Assembly: GCA_016800925.1 (NCBI GenBank)
Contig: JABCPU010000018.1
Span: forward strand, 310,001 to 374,000
Length of the DNA: 64,000 nt
Origin: Suillus spraguei
Lineage: Eukaryota; Basidiomycota; Agaricomycetes; Boletales; Suillaceae
Direction: 5' to 3'
The notes under the pieces were generated by a model. It did no database searches and was not told the origin of the DNA. It worked only from the letters and a program-made list of their open reading frames with translations. Each line of letters opens with the position of its first letter. Position 1 is the stretch's first letter. A program made the position numbers and the translations under genes. Below, in pieces: positions 36,661 through 51,661 of the stretch.

Positions 36661-38088
36661 TCAGAAACGTCTTGACGTTGGCTGTTGTTGTTGAGGGGGT
36701 ATTTGTTGTGGGTATGACTGTTGTGGCGGTGGACCACGGCCAGGGAGCATAGCAGGTGTAGGGCCACTAGGGGGACCCGGCATGCGGTGCTGCTGAGGTT
36801 GGGGGTGACGTCCAGGAGCGAACCCTGGAGGATAACCGCCTTGAGCAGGACCAGGGGGGATGGACCCCGGAGGGGGCATAGATCCTAGAGGCATGGACCC
36901 TTGGGGGGTCCTTGTCCAGGTGCGAATCCTCGCGGAGGGGTAACCCTTGTGGGGGACGACCACCCGGAGCAGGTCCTGGCGCTCCTCCTGAAGTATGAGA
37001 AAGGGGCGGACCACGGGGCAGGTGCTGCTGCTGCGATGGGCCAGGGCGCGGTTGACTTTGGGGAGGAGGTGCGGATGTTGGACCAGGGTCGTGAAGTGCA
37101 ACAGGCGCAGGTCGACCGCCAGGGCCAGGGGAACTGTTGGGCATTGGACCTGGTGCGGCAGGTGGTGGGTTCTTCTCAGCGGCCTTAATGATTTCATCAC
37201 TGTTTCGCATCAGCGTGAAATAGACACATGATAAGGTGACGAATGACATACTCGAGAAGGTTCAGTACTGCGCAGAGAACGACCCATTCGACACAGTCCT
37301 CGTTTCCCTCACCCAAGGTCTGCCAGACGGCTTTTTCCTCGGGTGACTTTCCAGTAATACTAATTCTAGTTCCGCCACCGTTTGGACCTGGGGGGTTCTT
37401 CTGTATCTTTCCAAATTCGATGCGCTTTGGGGGTATATTATGACCGGCATAAGCGAAGTAAAACATGCTCCAGAAAGCAGCATTAGGGTTTGGTTTGGAT
37501 ATTTGGAAGAGGGGTAGATCGGGGGAGTCAGGGGATGGTAGAGAGAGTTTATAGATAGGTGATATGACGCCTGTGTTTGTGATTGACCACTTTAGATTAC
37601 GGGAAGCTTCACATCGAACGAAGCGGGCAGCAGAATGGTTTGAATGACCGGGGTCTGAAGCAGTAGATTTACCAGGATTCTGGCGTGGGGGGAAAAGCTT
37701 TGCGACGCAGAGGTCACCTTGGGGAGAAGGAGTCAAAAGGTAATTCTCTGAATTCTGATAACGAGATATTAGAAATGCTTTAAGATAAATAGAATACACA
37801 ACATACAAAGTTTGTATGAAGGTAAGAGTAGAGAATGTTGGACGGTTGACCTGTTGTTTTATCATTTAATTAATAATTTGATATGAAAGTGATTGTGACT
37901 TGCCATGAGGAGTTACTATGAGGGTAGGAAGATGGTTTGGTATGGGCGGATGCGTAGGAGAGGTATATACGGCGTAAATGGCTAAAACACTGAGAGTCAA
38001 CGAAATCAAAGATTAATATTGAAACGTACCAGCCATGATGGAGGAAGGCAAGGAGGTTGTGACTGTGACTCGTAACTGTCGTTGTCAC
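36661..38088 (-). CDS. conserved fungal protein of unknown function with Pro/Gly-rich tail
   Basis: The putative N-terminus (38088) contains a hydrophobic segment after splicing (LAFLHHG-CVLAIYAVYTSP), possibly a signal anchor. The conserved core follows: NYLLTPSPQGDLCVAKLFPP, ARFVRCEASRNLKWSITNTG, FWSMFYFAYAGHNIPPKRIE, then EEKAVWQTLGEGNEDCVEWV. I recall this core from other basidiomycetes but know no function. A long Pro/Gly/Gln tail ends QQQQPTSRRF at 36661. In 36,900-36,960 the tail's reading frame changes at a C5 and a C6 run, so either an intron is missed or there are homopolymer indels. The start lies only 57 bases from the start of the divergent B56 gene. Confidence 0.6.
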
Positions 38089-38145
38089 ATTGTGTTTCCT
38101 TCATCGATCTACCCAACGACAACAGACTTTTGCTCTGCTATCATT

Positions 38146-40648
38146 ATGAAGGGGCTCAAGAAATCTTTCGTTAGTTTATTTATTCGTCATCATTATCATT
38201 ATCTATCTTACCCTTTTATAAACAGCTCAACAGGAAGAGTTCTCAAGATTCTTCCTCATCCAAGTCTAAAGATCAAAAATCAACATCTCCTTCAACAGCA
38301 ATTTCACCACCACCACCACCAAACACAGGAAAGCCACTTCCTCAACCTCTTTCAACTGCTCTTCCAGGTGCATCAGTTAACAACTCTAGTAACCACTCTC
38401 TCGCTTCACAACCGCAATCATCCTCTGCTCGTACCCCTTCAATCCCTCCTTCTCCACAAGATCGCAGGTACTCTTCCCCAGCGAACCAATCCCCCATTCC
38501 TCCAATCGTGGTCGTTAGCTCAGACCCATCATCTGACCTAGCACCTCGCTCAGCTCCGTATAGTTCTCCAGAGCGAAGCACAATTGGTTTAGATGGTACT
38601 TCAACTCCTCCACGCGCGAACACACTCAACCGTCTACGCTCTGGTCCACGCGATACGATCCCCATCGTCGGAAAGCCTCCACGCAAGCAGCGCAGTAGTC
38701 GTTTTGTAGTCACTGAAAAGGTTGACATTGAAAAATTGCCCCCTTTCTCAGGTAATTACGCGCTCCGTCTACACCCGTGTCGCGTCACAATTTCACTTTC
38801 ATCCAGATACTCCTCTCACCGAGCGTTCTTTTTTATTTATCAAGAAGCTCAATCAGTGCCGCGTCTTATTTGACTTCAATGACGCCAGTGCAGAGCTTAA
38901 AGGTAAACAAATCAAGGCTCAGACCTTGCATGAAATGCTCGAATATATCACAACTCAGAGGAACGTCATCACTGAAAATATATACCCCGAGGTCGTCAAC
39001 ATGGTTAGTCTCTCATCACCCAACATTCATTTTCAACTCACCTCTCAAATTAGTTTGCTGTCAACCTCTTCCGTTCAATACCCCCGCCTGTCAACCCCAC
39101 CGGTGATGCCTTCGACCCTGAAGAAGACGAGCCTGTCTTAGAACTCGCCTGGCCTCATCTCCAGATTGTGTACGAATTTTTCCTCCGCTTTGTCGAGAGC
39201 CCAGATTTCAACACAAATCTCGCCAAACGTTACATTGACCAACCTTTCGTCCTAAATCTCCTCGAGCTTTTTGACTCCGAAGACCCTCGGGAACGTGACT
39301 TTCTCAAGACTACCCTACACCGCATTTACGGTAAATTCCTCAACCTTCGGGCCTTTATCCGTCGGTCGATAAACAACGTCTTTTATTATTTCGTTTACGA
39401 ATCGGAGAGACATAATGGCATTGCAGAGCTCCTTGAAATCTTGGGCTCAATCATCAATGGCTTTGCCCTGCCCCTAAAGGATGAGCACAAGACATTCTTA
39501 ACTCGGGTGCTCCTTCCCCTACATAAAGTCAAGAGTCTTTCGCTTTATCACCCGCAGCTTGCATACTGTGTTGTCCAATTCCTAGAAAAGGATCCAGCCC
39601 TGGCAGAGGAGGTTATGCTCGGACTGCTGAAATACTGGCCCAAGGTCAACTCCCCAAAAGAAGTCATGTTCCTGAACGAAGTCGAGGAAGTACTTGATGT
39701 TACCGATCCCTTGGAGTTCCAGAAGATCCAGGTTCCGCTGTTCCAGCAACTTGCCCGATGCATCAACAGCCAGCACTTTCAAGTCGCTGAGCGAGCCTTG
39801 CTTTACTGGAACAACGAATACGTAGTCAATCTCATGAGCGATAATCTAGCTGTTCTTCTCCCAATCGTCTTTCCCGCGTTGTATACAAATTCCAAGAGCC
39901 ACTGGAACCGGTGCGTCTGCTGTTTCTCATAATAGACTGGTACTCACGTCTCGTCAGGACTATTCATGGGATGGTGTATAATGCACTGAAGTTGTTTATG
40001 GAGATCAACCCAGAGTTGTTTGACGACACGATGCAACACTACAAGCAACGGAAGATCGAGTAAGTTTATTGACATTCTACGTCAGTTCAAGATGAACATC
40101 AGATGACAGGCAGCAGCAACATGCTGTTGAGCGATATGAGCAATGGCAGAAAGTCCGCGAGAGGGCAATAGAGAATGCTGGTGGGAGGTTACCTCCAGGA
40201 TTTCAAGAGGTCGAACGTTTTCCCCCACCGCCTCCATCGCCTAGTGATGATTCGGATATTCTGGACTTATCGATGGAGCTGAATGCAGTGTCGCTCGATG
40301 GTGATATTCCGGGTGACCTTGACGATTCGGGTATCGAACGAGTGCCCATGGCTGACCCTGGGTTGGATGTGAGTGACGTCTCGACCATCTACGATCTCGG
40401 TACACCTGTTTACCACGTGGTTTCAGCGTGAGTTTCCCCATGTCGGAGGTGATCATTCGCCTGTTTCTCAGAGTCCTCATGTACGACGAAAGAGCGTACT
40501 TCCCGGTACGTGACTTTTCATATTATCAAACCGCAGTTTAAGTTGTACCCCGTGATCAGTGGATCCGTCTGTAATTCGTGACCTGCAAGCCCATCGGAGC
40601 TTGGATGATACTATTGGAATCGGCGGGCATCATACAAACGGGGCATAA
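38146..40648 (+). CDS. protein phosphatase 2A regulatory subunit B56 (Rts1/Par1-like)
   Basis: A substrate-targeting subunit of PP2A. The start MKGLKKSF (38146) leads into a Ser/Pro-rich N-terminal extension ([20 protein letters not shown] ... [19 protein letters not shown]). The B56 HEAT-like core follows: [136 protein letters not shown]. After the core, an intron at about 40369-40428 joins DPGLD to [20 protein letters not shown]. The protein ends [15 protein letters not shown]. Without that intron the frame would end early at 40432. Confidence 0.93.
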
Positions 40649-41032
40649 CTTCCGACCTCGTATATGGTCATGACTGCGAATTGACAAGATACTATCGGAC
40701 CGACATGACTGACGACATTTTCAATTCTGCGCTACCTGCCTGTGTTATGTTTCTCAACCGACTTTGGGGCTATCATCTTCGTACACAGTGTGTCATTTTA
40801 TGTTCTGACGAGCAAGCCTGGAGCGTTCACAGCATTTCGTTATATGCTTCTGAAATTTCGTTTTACCACTACCGTACGATACTATAGATGTATTTTGGAC
40901 ATTATGGTGACCAACAACATACCACATTGATGTCATTTCTCTTAAAAGGCAGTGAACCCTGGTTTGTGATCATATTACCAAAGGAGTATGTTGCGGTTAT
41001 GTAATCGATCTACGTCAGGAAAGAACCCTCTA

Positions 41033-41066
41033 GAATACTGAAGGAACGTCCTGGAACGATGAAGAA
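41033..41066 (+). promoter_or_regulatory. putative heat-shock element cluster
   Basis: GAA units at 41044-41046 and 41054-41056 flank TCC at 41049-41051, giving nGAAn-nTTCn-nGAAn spacing of five bases with one mismatch. Further GAA units occur at 41033, 41040, 41061 and 41064. The position is about 15 bases upstream of a TATA box and 150-170 bases upstream of the hsp70 start, as expected for an Hsf1 target. Confidence 0.6.
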
Positions 41067-41075
41067 TATCTTTCA

Positions 41076-41083
41076 TATAAAAG
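41076..41083 (+). promoter_or_regulatory. TATA box of hsp70
   Basis: TATAAAAG sits just downstream of the heat-shock-element cluster and 126 bases upstream of the start codon. It is a strong TATA match of the kind typical of inducible fungal genes. Confidence 0.65.
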
Positions 41084-41208
41084 ATGTCAGTTCGCGTTTA
41101 ATCTTCTTCACTGTTATCTTTTTCCTCAGTCCTACATAGGTGAGCTCGTAGAGCATAAACTTCATCTAAACATATCCTTAATCCTCTTAAGAATCGTAAT
41201 CTCTCAAA

Positions 41209-43376
41209 ATGTCGCCAGCCAAAGCTATTGGTATCGACTTGGGCACCACTTACTCGTAAGTTTGGTATAGGGAGCATCTTGGATAGCTATACTCATGAAC
41301 GTTATCTAGTTGTGTTGGTGTTTGGCAAAATGATCGCGTTGAGATTATCGCCAACGACCAGGGTAACCGGACTACTCCCTCATATGTCTCCTTTTCTGAC
41401 AATGAGCGGTTGATTGGTGATGCTGCCAAGAACCAGGTCGCTATGAACCCACACAACACGTAAGTTTCGACTTTTTGTGTTCTCCGTTTCTTACGCTAAC
41501 GCGTGTTGGTAGTGTTTTCGATGCCAAGCGTCTCATCGGCCGCAAGTTTGATGATGCTGAGGTCCAGTCGGACATTAAGCACTTCCCCTTCACGGTTTTC
41601 AACAAGGCTGGTAAGCCATACATCCGAGTGGAGTACAAGGGGGAGCAGAAGGAGTTTTCTCCTGAGGAAATCTCGTCCATGGTTCTCCTTAAGATGAAGG
41701 AGACTGCTGAGTCCTACTTGGGCTACACCGTCAACGACGCCGTCGTTACCGTCCCTGCCTATTTCAATGACTCTCAGAGACAGGCTACGAAAGACGCTGG
41801 CACCATTTCTGGAATGAACGTTCTTCGCATCATCAACGAGCCCACTGCTGCTGCCATCGCCTACGGTCTCGACAAGAAAGTTATCGGTGAGCGCAACGTC
41901 CTCATTTTCGATCTTGGTGGAGGAACTTTCGATGTGTCCCTCTTGACCATCGAGGAGGGCATCTTCGAGGTGAAGGCCACTGCCGGTGACACTCACTTGG
42001 GTGGTGAGGACTTCGACAACCGTCTTGTCAACCACTTTGCTCAGGAATTCAAGCGTAAGCACAAAAAGGGTGAGTGATTTGATTATTTGCCAATTCTGTT
42101 ACTAATAAGGTAACAGATCTTTCCTCCAACCCGCGTGCGCTCCGTCGTCTACGGACTTCTTGCGAGCGTGCCAAGCGCACGCTATCATCAGCAACACAGA
42201 CTTCCATCGAGATTGACTCCCTCTTCGAGGGCATCGACTTCTACACTTCCCTTACTCGTGCCCGTTTCGAGGAGCTGTGCGCGGACCTGTTCCGTAGTAC
42301 GCTCGAGCCCGTCGAGAAGGTCCTCCGGGACTCCAAGATCGACAAGGCGAACGTTCATGAAATCGTCCTTGTCGGCGGTTCTACCCGTATTCCTCGTATC
42401 GTTAAGCTCGTGTCTGACTTCTTCAATGGCAAGGAGCCCAACAAGAGCATCAACCCTGATGAGGCCGTCGCTTACGGTGCTGCCGTTCAGGCTGCCATTC
42501 TCTCCGGTGACACCTCCGAGAAGACCCAGGACCTCCTACTTCTTGATGTCGCTCCTCTATCGCTCGGCATTGAGACTGCCGGTGGTGTAATGACTGCCCT
42601 CATCAAGCGTAACACCACCGTCCCCACCAAGAAGTCAGAGACCTTCTCGACATACTCAGACAACCAGCCTGGTGTCTTGATCCAAGTGTACGAGGGTGAA
42701 CGTGCACGCACCAAGGACAATAATTTGCTCGGCAAGTTCGAGCTGTCTGGTATTCCTCCTGCACCTCGTGGTGTTCCTCAAATTGAGGTCACCTTCGATA
42801 TTGACGCCAACGGTATCCTGAACGTCTCCGCATCTGACAAAACGACCGGCAAGTCAAATCGCATCACGATCACTAACGACAAAGGCCGCTTGTCTGCCGA
42901 GGAGATTGAGCGCATGGTTAATGAGGCTGAGAAATACAAGGGTACGTTTTCTGCTCTTCTATCCCATTTACATACATCAATTAACGGTACTATTTACAGC
43001 TGAGGATGAGGCTGCCGCTGCTCGCATTCAGGCCAAGAATGGCCTTGAATCATACGCATATAACTTGCGCAATTCCATTTCGGATGACAAGCTTGCTGAC
43101 AAGTTCGACCCCGCCGACAAGTCGAAGCTCGAGAGTGCTGTTAACGAGGCCATCTCGTGGCTGGATGCATCACAGGAAGCATCGAAGGAGGAGTACGAAG
43201 GGAAGCAGAAAGAGTTGGAAAGCATTGCCAACCCTATCATGCAAAGGCTCTACGGTGCTGCAGGTGGTGCTCCTGGTGGTTTCCCCGGCGGTGCTCCAGG
43301 TGGTTTCCCCGGTGGTGCACCAGGTGGTTTCCCAGACGCTGGCGGAGACGGTCCCTCTGTGGAGGAGGTCGACTAA
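41209..43376 (+). CDS. cytosolic heat shock protein 70 (Ssa type)
   Basis: An ATP-dependent cytosolic chaperone. The ATPase domain starts [16 protein letters not shown], is interrupted by an intron after the phosphate-binding loop, and continues [20 protein letters not shown]. It has the signatures [14 protein letters not shown] and [16 protein letters not shown]. The substrate-binding domain includes [20 protein letters not shown] and [20 protein letters not shown]. The lid is followed by three GGAPGGFP repeats and a terminal VEEVD, the motif that binds TPR co-chaperones and marks the cytosolic form (no signal peptide, no HDEL). Codon use is strongly C-biased at third positions, as in highly expressed genes. 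Four or five introns, mainly near the 5' end. The promoter has heat-shock elements. Confidence 0.96.
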
Positions 43377-43668
43377 GGCAGCCAGATGTTCTCTTGTTTG
43401 ACTAGTAGTTTTTGTTGCGCATTTTACGTCACTTTTCATAGCATTGCACGGTACGAGTGTGTCATGAACAAATAATGTCTCTACTACAACTTGTATGCTA
43501 CACTATCGCATTTCTTAGAATGAATTTCTCTTCCATCTTTGGATTTGTAGGGCAAACGTTCCTTCGATGAGTCAGATAAGTATAGATGAAGTGCGGCGTC
43601 CTAGTATGTCATCTTTACTCCTGCGTGCGTAAAGCGAACTCCTGCATCTGGAACATTGAGCGTTTGCT

Positions 43669-46470
43669 ATGGCACAACCACGCTCGAGCACGAGACCCCC
43701 TCAACATATGATAAGGTTCGTTATATCGAAACTTATTCGGAAAAATCAGCACAAAACTAGGCCTTAGGAATGTCTACGACCAGCTCTTTCATCACGGGTC
43801 GAGTCTCTCCAAGCTCAGAGATGCGATCGCAGCAGGCCGGCTTCTCCAGTCTTCAGATGGCGGCATCAGTGTACCAGGGAGAAGTCTAGCATGGAAGGCA
43901 AGATGAATACAATGGATCAGACTGTGTGCTCATACCTACTCCCTCTAGCTGTTCCTCTTGAAGAACGTGCCACTGGAACTCCACCTCACGAAATACCAGT
44001 ACCGCCACTGGAGGCTTTACGCGCCCACCGAAAGCGGTACTCCGAGCTGCTGCTGGAGAAGATGTGTGCCCCCGATGGATCTTATGATGAGACTTTTGTC
44101 GTGCCAGGACTTACCATTTCGAAGAAGAACGCCGAACAACCGACGGATTTGGAGACGAATAACCCTCTCAGTTTACATGACGAGGTGCACAACACTTTTA
44201 CATGTACTCGATCATCGTGTTAATGGTGTACTTTGAAGAACCCTTGGAGGGAATGGTTTGCCGCTGTAGATCTCAGGAAGACTATTCAGCAAGATGTTGA
44301 GCGGACGTGAGTTCCCTTTCTAAAGATTTACAGTTTGCAGTACATCTTCCTGCAGTTTCCCTGATATAGGCTACTTTCGCGACGATGATGTACAGCAGCA
44401 ACTTACCAATATCCTGTTTTTATATGCTGTCATGCATCCCGATATTGAATACCGGCAAGGCATGCATGAGCTACTTGCACCCGTATACTATGCAGTAGGT
44501 ATGTGATCCAGCTGTTGTTATATCTTCCACGTGTCCGCAGTCTATGTCTCGTCTGCTTGGTCCGCTCATATGACTGTTTTCAAAGCTGAAGAATAAATAT
44601 CTTTGGCTATAGATTATGACTCCACTGCCGATGATGCTACATCATCGTTGGACGAATCTGTCTTTCGAGATATTTGCTCGCGGACGTGGATTGCAGCTGA
44701 TTCATGGGCCCTTTTTTGCGCCATCATGAACGATATCTCCAAGTGGTACGAGTGGCGCGAACCATCGACGTCCTCTGCCCGTGGTCAAGTCAATTTTAAG
44801 CCATATATGTCACCGATTACCCTGGCTTGTAACCACATTCAGAACAGTCTTTTAAAATCCGTTGATCCCATTCTTCACGGCGTGTTGCAGGGTTCGGGCA
44901 TCGAGCCGCAGATCTATGGATTGTACGTGGTTTTATGTTTTCTGAGCCCTCTCAGGCTAATTTGATTGATCACATTGTCAGACGATGGCTTCGTCTGTTG
45001 TTCACGCGTGAATTTTCTATGGACGATGCGATGATCTTATGGGATGGACTGTTCGCGAGCCCAATCCCAATTTCTGAGCTCGTACAGTGGACATGCGTGG
45101 CTATGCTTATACGGATACGAACCAAACGTGAGTTCTCGATACCCTCTCGAGTTGTATTCGGATATAATGGTCTGTAGTGATCCCATCGGACTATAGCATG
45201 CAACTAACATACCTATTGCGATACCCTCCCTCTCAGGCCGAAGATGGGGCCCTGCATCACACCATCCTATTACTTCGTCAAGCGTCGTCGCTGGAAATGT
45301 CTCGTACACCCTCCGCGGGCGCGATTGTGATGACTGAAAACCGCAACCTTCTAAATATTCCCCTAGAAGTACCGGATCCACCCGTCCAAATGAGGCGGAG
45401 GGCACGGCCTCCGATCTCATCAGATTTCCATGGAACTTCCCCTGGGCAGGGAGAACATATGCGTCAATCGCCCTCATTCCAGATGGGGCTGCCAGAATTG
45501 ATTGCTCGGGGGCTCATGGATCGTGGTGAGAGCCTTGGGATCAACAAGACTGTGATGAATGCGGTATCCGAACTAAGGGTAAGCCTAGACAATATCGAGA
45601 GTGTCCTCCGCCTGATTTGCGATATCGTAGCGCAACCTCCCCGAATTGGCCGCGTCTCTGGTTCGCACGCCATCTGCGGTATCGGCGCCGTATGCGGCAT
45701 ATCCCTTACTCGACGAACAGATGACAGATGACAAACACGTTTCAGAGAGCGAAAACCCTATGGAGATTGAACGTGCTGCTACAGAGCTGAGAGCACAGAA
45801 TAAACGCCTTGGTGAATCGATTACTTGGATACTGAGCGTCTTGCAGTCCAAGGAATCATCAGAAGCCAAGGATGAGGATGCTGCGAGGGTTTCAGTGCAG
45901 CAAAAGGAAGCTCTTGAGTCACTTGCTTATGTGAGGGATATCCTAGGCGGGGAGGTTAAGGAGATTGATGAGCATCGTCTGTGGGGGGCAGAAGAATACA
46001 ATAAGCGTTTGGAAGGTCAGAGTAAGCAAGAGTCTAGGGAGGCATCTGTCTCCCAACCAAGACAACGTTCGATGACAACCCCTACAAACGAGCATCTACC
46101 ATCACAATTACAGCGGGAAGTTCGAAAATTTTCTCTGAACCCATCCGGAGCTCCTGTTTTTCTTCGGCCAACGACATCTGTTCCACTACACTCTTCTTCG
46201 ATGGCCTCAAAGGCGATTCCTATGGCATCGTCGACTCATAATCGCTCTCAGTCGACTGGGGCATTCACCGTCAAGCCGATTACGATGCAGCGGACACCTC
46301 TTCGTTTATCATCTAACATCCCTTCCAACGCACACCTGATGCGGGCGGGATCCCGCCTGCAGCCGTCAAGAGCGATCAAAGTCCGAAGGTCCGAAGCGAA
46401 GTGCAGCAGCACGATCCGCTGGGAGTTCTCAAGTAGATTGTTCGCCTGCGACGGTTATGGGAGATGGTGA
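43669..46470 (+). CDS. TBC-domain Rab GTPase-activating protein (TBC1D5-like)
   Basis: A likely Rab GAP in endosomal traffic. The start MAQPRSSTRPPQHMIR (43669) splices to NVYDQLFHHGSSLSKLRDAI, then GISVPGRSLAWK, the opening of the TBC domain. The catalytic core follows: RKTIQQDVERTFPDIGYFRD (dual-finger Arg in DVERTFPD), LFLYAVMHPDIEYRQGMHEL with the YRQGM Gln finger, and LAPVYYAV. Later: DSWALFCAIMNDISKWYEWR, LQGSGIEPQIYGLRWLRLLF and MDDAMILWDGLFASP. A coiled-coil-like C-terminal part (ATELRAQNKRLGESITWILS) follows. At 43,888-43,985 the frame does not connect cleanly: a GC-AG intron would give WK-LFLLKNVPLE but then one base is missing. The end is also uncertain; an alternative frame gives QQHDPLGVLK with stop at 46436. 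Confidence 0.82.
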
Positions 46471-46700
46471 TCGTGCTAATACATATCTGTACAATGTGGG
46501 GCATGGATTAATGCATTTAGATTATGGTATGTACTAGTGTTGTATGAAATTTGATTGGACGACCAATGGTGGGAAGGTCATTGGCCGACTCGGCGCGTGA
46601 TTTCCCATTGCGAGGCCTCCGGTGTCAACAACTTTCTCGTAGCTCATCGGAGTCCCTCGTTTATTTTTCTTCCTTGCCGTCGACGACGAAGACAGCATCC

Positions 46701-49262
<2,562 letters not shown>

Positions 49263-49426
49263 GTGGGGTTGTCTGGCACTAGATAGTTACTAATATTTTT
49301 AACGGATTAAAATTGCCGTCCGCCGTATGCAAGAAAAATAATTTTATGTATTTTGACAAAAATGGCAAAAAATATCTTAGATATAATGTGTTCCATGAAG
49401 TTCCCATGGTTTGTTGTTTGACCACC

Positions 49427-51661
49427 ATGTCGAGCAGAGCAGGTGGCCTGTACGGCGGCATTCAATTCTCTACTGGCGCAACTTTTAGCCTTTCTTCATC
49501 ATCTACATCTGCTTCGCCTGCAACACCAACACCTCCAATCAAAGCAGAGAAAGTCGAAATTCCCGCAGCTTTAGAAGCTATTTCAGCACCAGCATCAACT
49601 AATACAAGCAATGATGGAACTAAGGCAGAGGATGGAAGTGTTGGAGGAACAGAATCTGGGTCTGTAGGAAAGCTTTCAGCCGGTATCTCCCCCTCCTCTG
49701 CACATCGAGTCTAGAAGCAAATTATTGACCGTTGCAATCATCATGCTACTCCTCCGAACTCGCACAGGGTGGTCCGCTGCGCTTGCGTTCGCCCCCGTCC
49801 GTCGTGCACCAGCAAAACCCAAGCCTGCTTTAACTCGCCTTCCCATGGGTGCCAAGGCCCTACCCACTCCTGCAACAGGTACAATTCCCGCTGCCATGCC
49901 AGCTTCGGGCCTTTCCGCAACAGCCGTCGTCTTCGCTCCGCCAGAACTGGTAACTACGGATCAACAAGAAGAAGTCAAGGATAACACCGTCCAGAAAGAC
50001 TCTACATGGCGCAAAAAGGAAGGCTGGGGCAAGAAAGTCAAACCTCCATCTATGATACTTGACGAAGATATCAATGGCTTCAAGGCTCAGCACAAACGCA
50101 GGGCTGGTGGAGGGGGCGGTGGAAGGAAAGGGAGGAAGGTATGTATTTCCTTAGCCAATGTGGTGTCTTCATTAATCCTTGATATGTAGAATAAGAATGC
50201 CCCGGTTGTGGCGACATGGGATCCGTTGGAGCCTTACGACACTCTCAAGCCAAATGACTACAATGAATATAAAATATGGAAGCAACGTGACCGCGTCGAG
50301 CGGGCATCCGAACGTGCGGCTGAAAGGAAGCGTGCCCGTGAGGCTCTCGACAGAGGAAGTGAGCACACAGCCAGTGACAGTGAAGGCGAACGCCCCAAAA
50401 AGAGTGGTGTGCAACCTAACTCTGGATATGTGGCGAGGTCTAACTTCTGGTTTCAGGGAGATTTGACAACGGGTCTTTCGACAAGTGGTCTCGTGCGGAT
50501 GACGAACGTCCCCGTGGGCTTGGTGCCTCCGATACTCCCGCAGTTCATGTGGATCGCAATATGTCAGGGGAAGAAGCCTTTCAGCGGCGACTTGCAATGT
50601 CTATTGGAGCTGCTGCCCGAGTACCGTCACCGACTCCTGTGCCTGTCGATCATAACTTATCGGATGAGGAGGCCTATCAGCCCCATCCTACAGCTTCGCC
50701 TTTTGAGCCACCAAGTCGATCACCTGCTCCCGTAACGCAGCCGGCGCAACTGGAGATGCCCATGCCTCCAACACGTTCTCCCCCTCCGTTGGCATACAAC
50801 CCCTTTGCACCGCCCGCGAATATTCCGCCGCCGCCACCTCCCCCAACGTCTCAAATACCAGTTGCGCTTGAAGACAAGGTCAAGGCCGCTGCAAGTATCG
50901 CAGCACGCCTAAGTGCGCTTGCCGCGACCGCAGGTGGGTCAGGACCAGGATCGAGTCTACCTGGCCCACCACCGCAAGAAGATGCTCAAACACGGTATGC
51001 TCAAGCACATTTACCACCAAATATGTCTGACAATCATATTAGCTCTGATCCACAGGGCTTTGCAGCTCGTTTGATGGCTAAGTGGGGACACAAGGAAGGT
51101 CAAGGTCTGGGTGCCGATGGGAGCGGTATTGTGAACGCTCTTACAGTCGAGCAAGTCGCTGCCCAAGGCAAAGGCAAGAAAGGTCAGAACCAAACGCAGG
51201 GCCAAAGCAAAGTCAAACCAGCTTTGGGCTCAAAGATGGGTCGGATCATCAATGACAACGAGGACGCGAAGGGTCGTGAAGACCGTTTGAGGTTTGGGGA
51301 GTCTAGTCGTGTGGTAGTGCTAACCAATATGGTTGGACCGGGAGATGTGGACGATGGTGATCTGAGAGATGAAATTGGTTAGTCTTGGACATTCCATTTG
51401 TCAGATTTTGATTGAATTCCTTCAGGTGAGGAGTGTTCGAAGAATGGAACCGTCGAGCGAGTTATTGTACATCTGACTCAACCTCCGCCGGCGGACCCAG
51501 AGGAATCTGTCCGTATATTTGTATTGTTCGCGGGCCCCTCTGGTGCGTGGAAGACCGTCAGGGAGTTGGATGGCAGGTACTTTGGAGGGAGGGCCGTACG
51601 GGCAAGGTACTTTTCGGAAGCTGCTTTCTCTCGGCATGATTTGGATGTTCCAATTGCTTAG
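49427..51661 (+). CDS. SPF45/RBM17-like splicing factor (G-patch and RRM)
   Basis: A nuclear splicing factor. The start [20 protein letters not shown] (49427) matches the family's usual beginning; an upstream in-frame Met at 49313 is less likely. A disordered Ala/Pro/Ser stretch includes [20 protein letters not shown]. Then comes [20 protein letters not shown] followed by [16 protein letters not shown], conserved in SPF45. The G-patch is [20 protein letters not shown] followed by GSGIVNAL. The C-terminal RRM of UHM type starts [20 protein letters not shown] and ends [20 protein letters not shown] then [17 protein letters not shown] (the RYF after the last strand is typical of UHM domains). 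Five or six introns. Confidence 0.9.

Larger units (their letters stand above)
40649..41208. other. intergenic region with the hsp70 promoter
   Basis: Contains the 3' flank of the B56 gene and the upstream region of hsp70, with a heat-shock-element-like cluster and a TATA box (listed separately). Otherwise nothing is recognised. Confidence 0.6.

Noticed and set aside
41496..42062. 188-codon antisense frame within hsp70
   Set aside because: Antisense frames over strongly codon-biased Hsp70 genes are a known artefact. The sense strand is unambiguous.
41209..43376. ER Hsp70 (BiP) or mitochondrial Hsp70
   Set aside because: No signal peptide or presequence, and the C-terminus is EEVD rather than HDEL/KDEL, so it is the cytosolic form.
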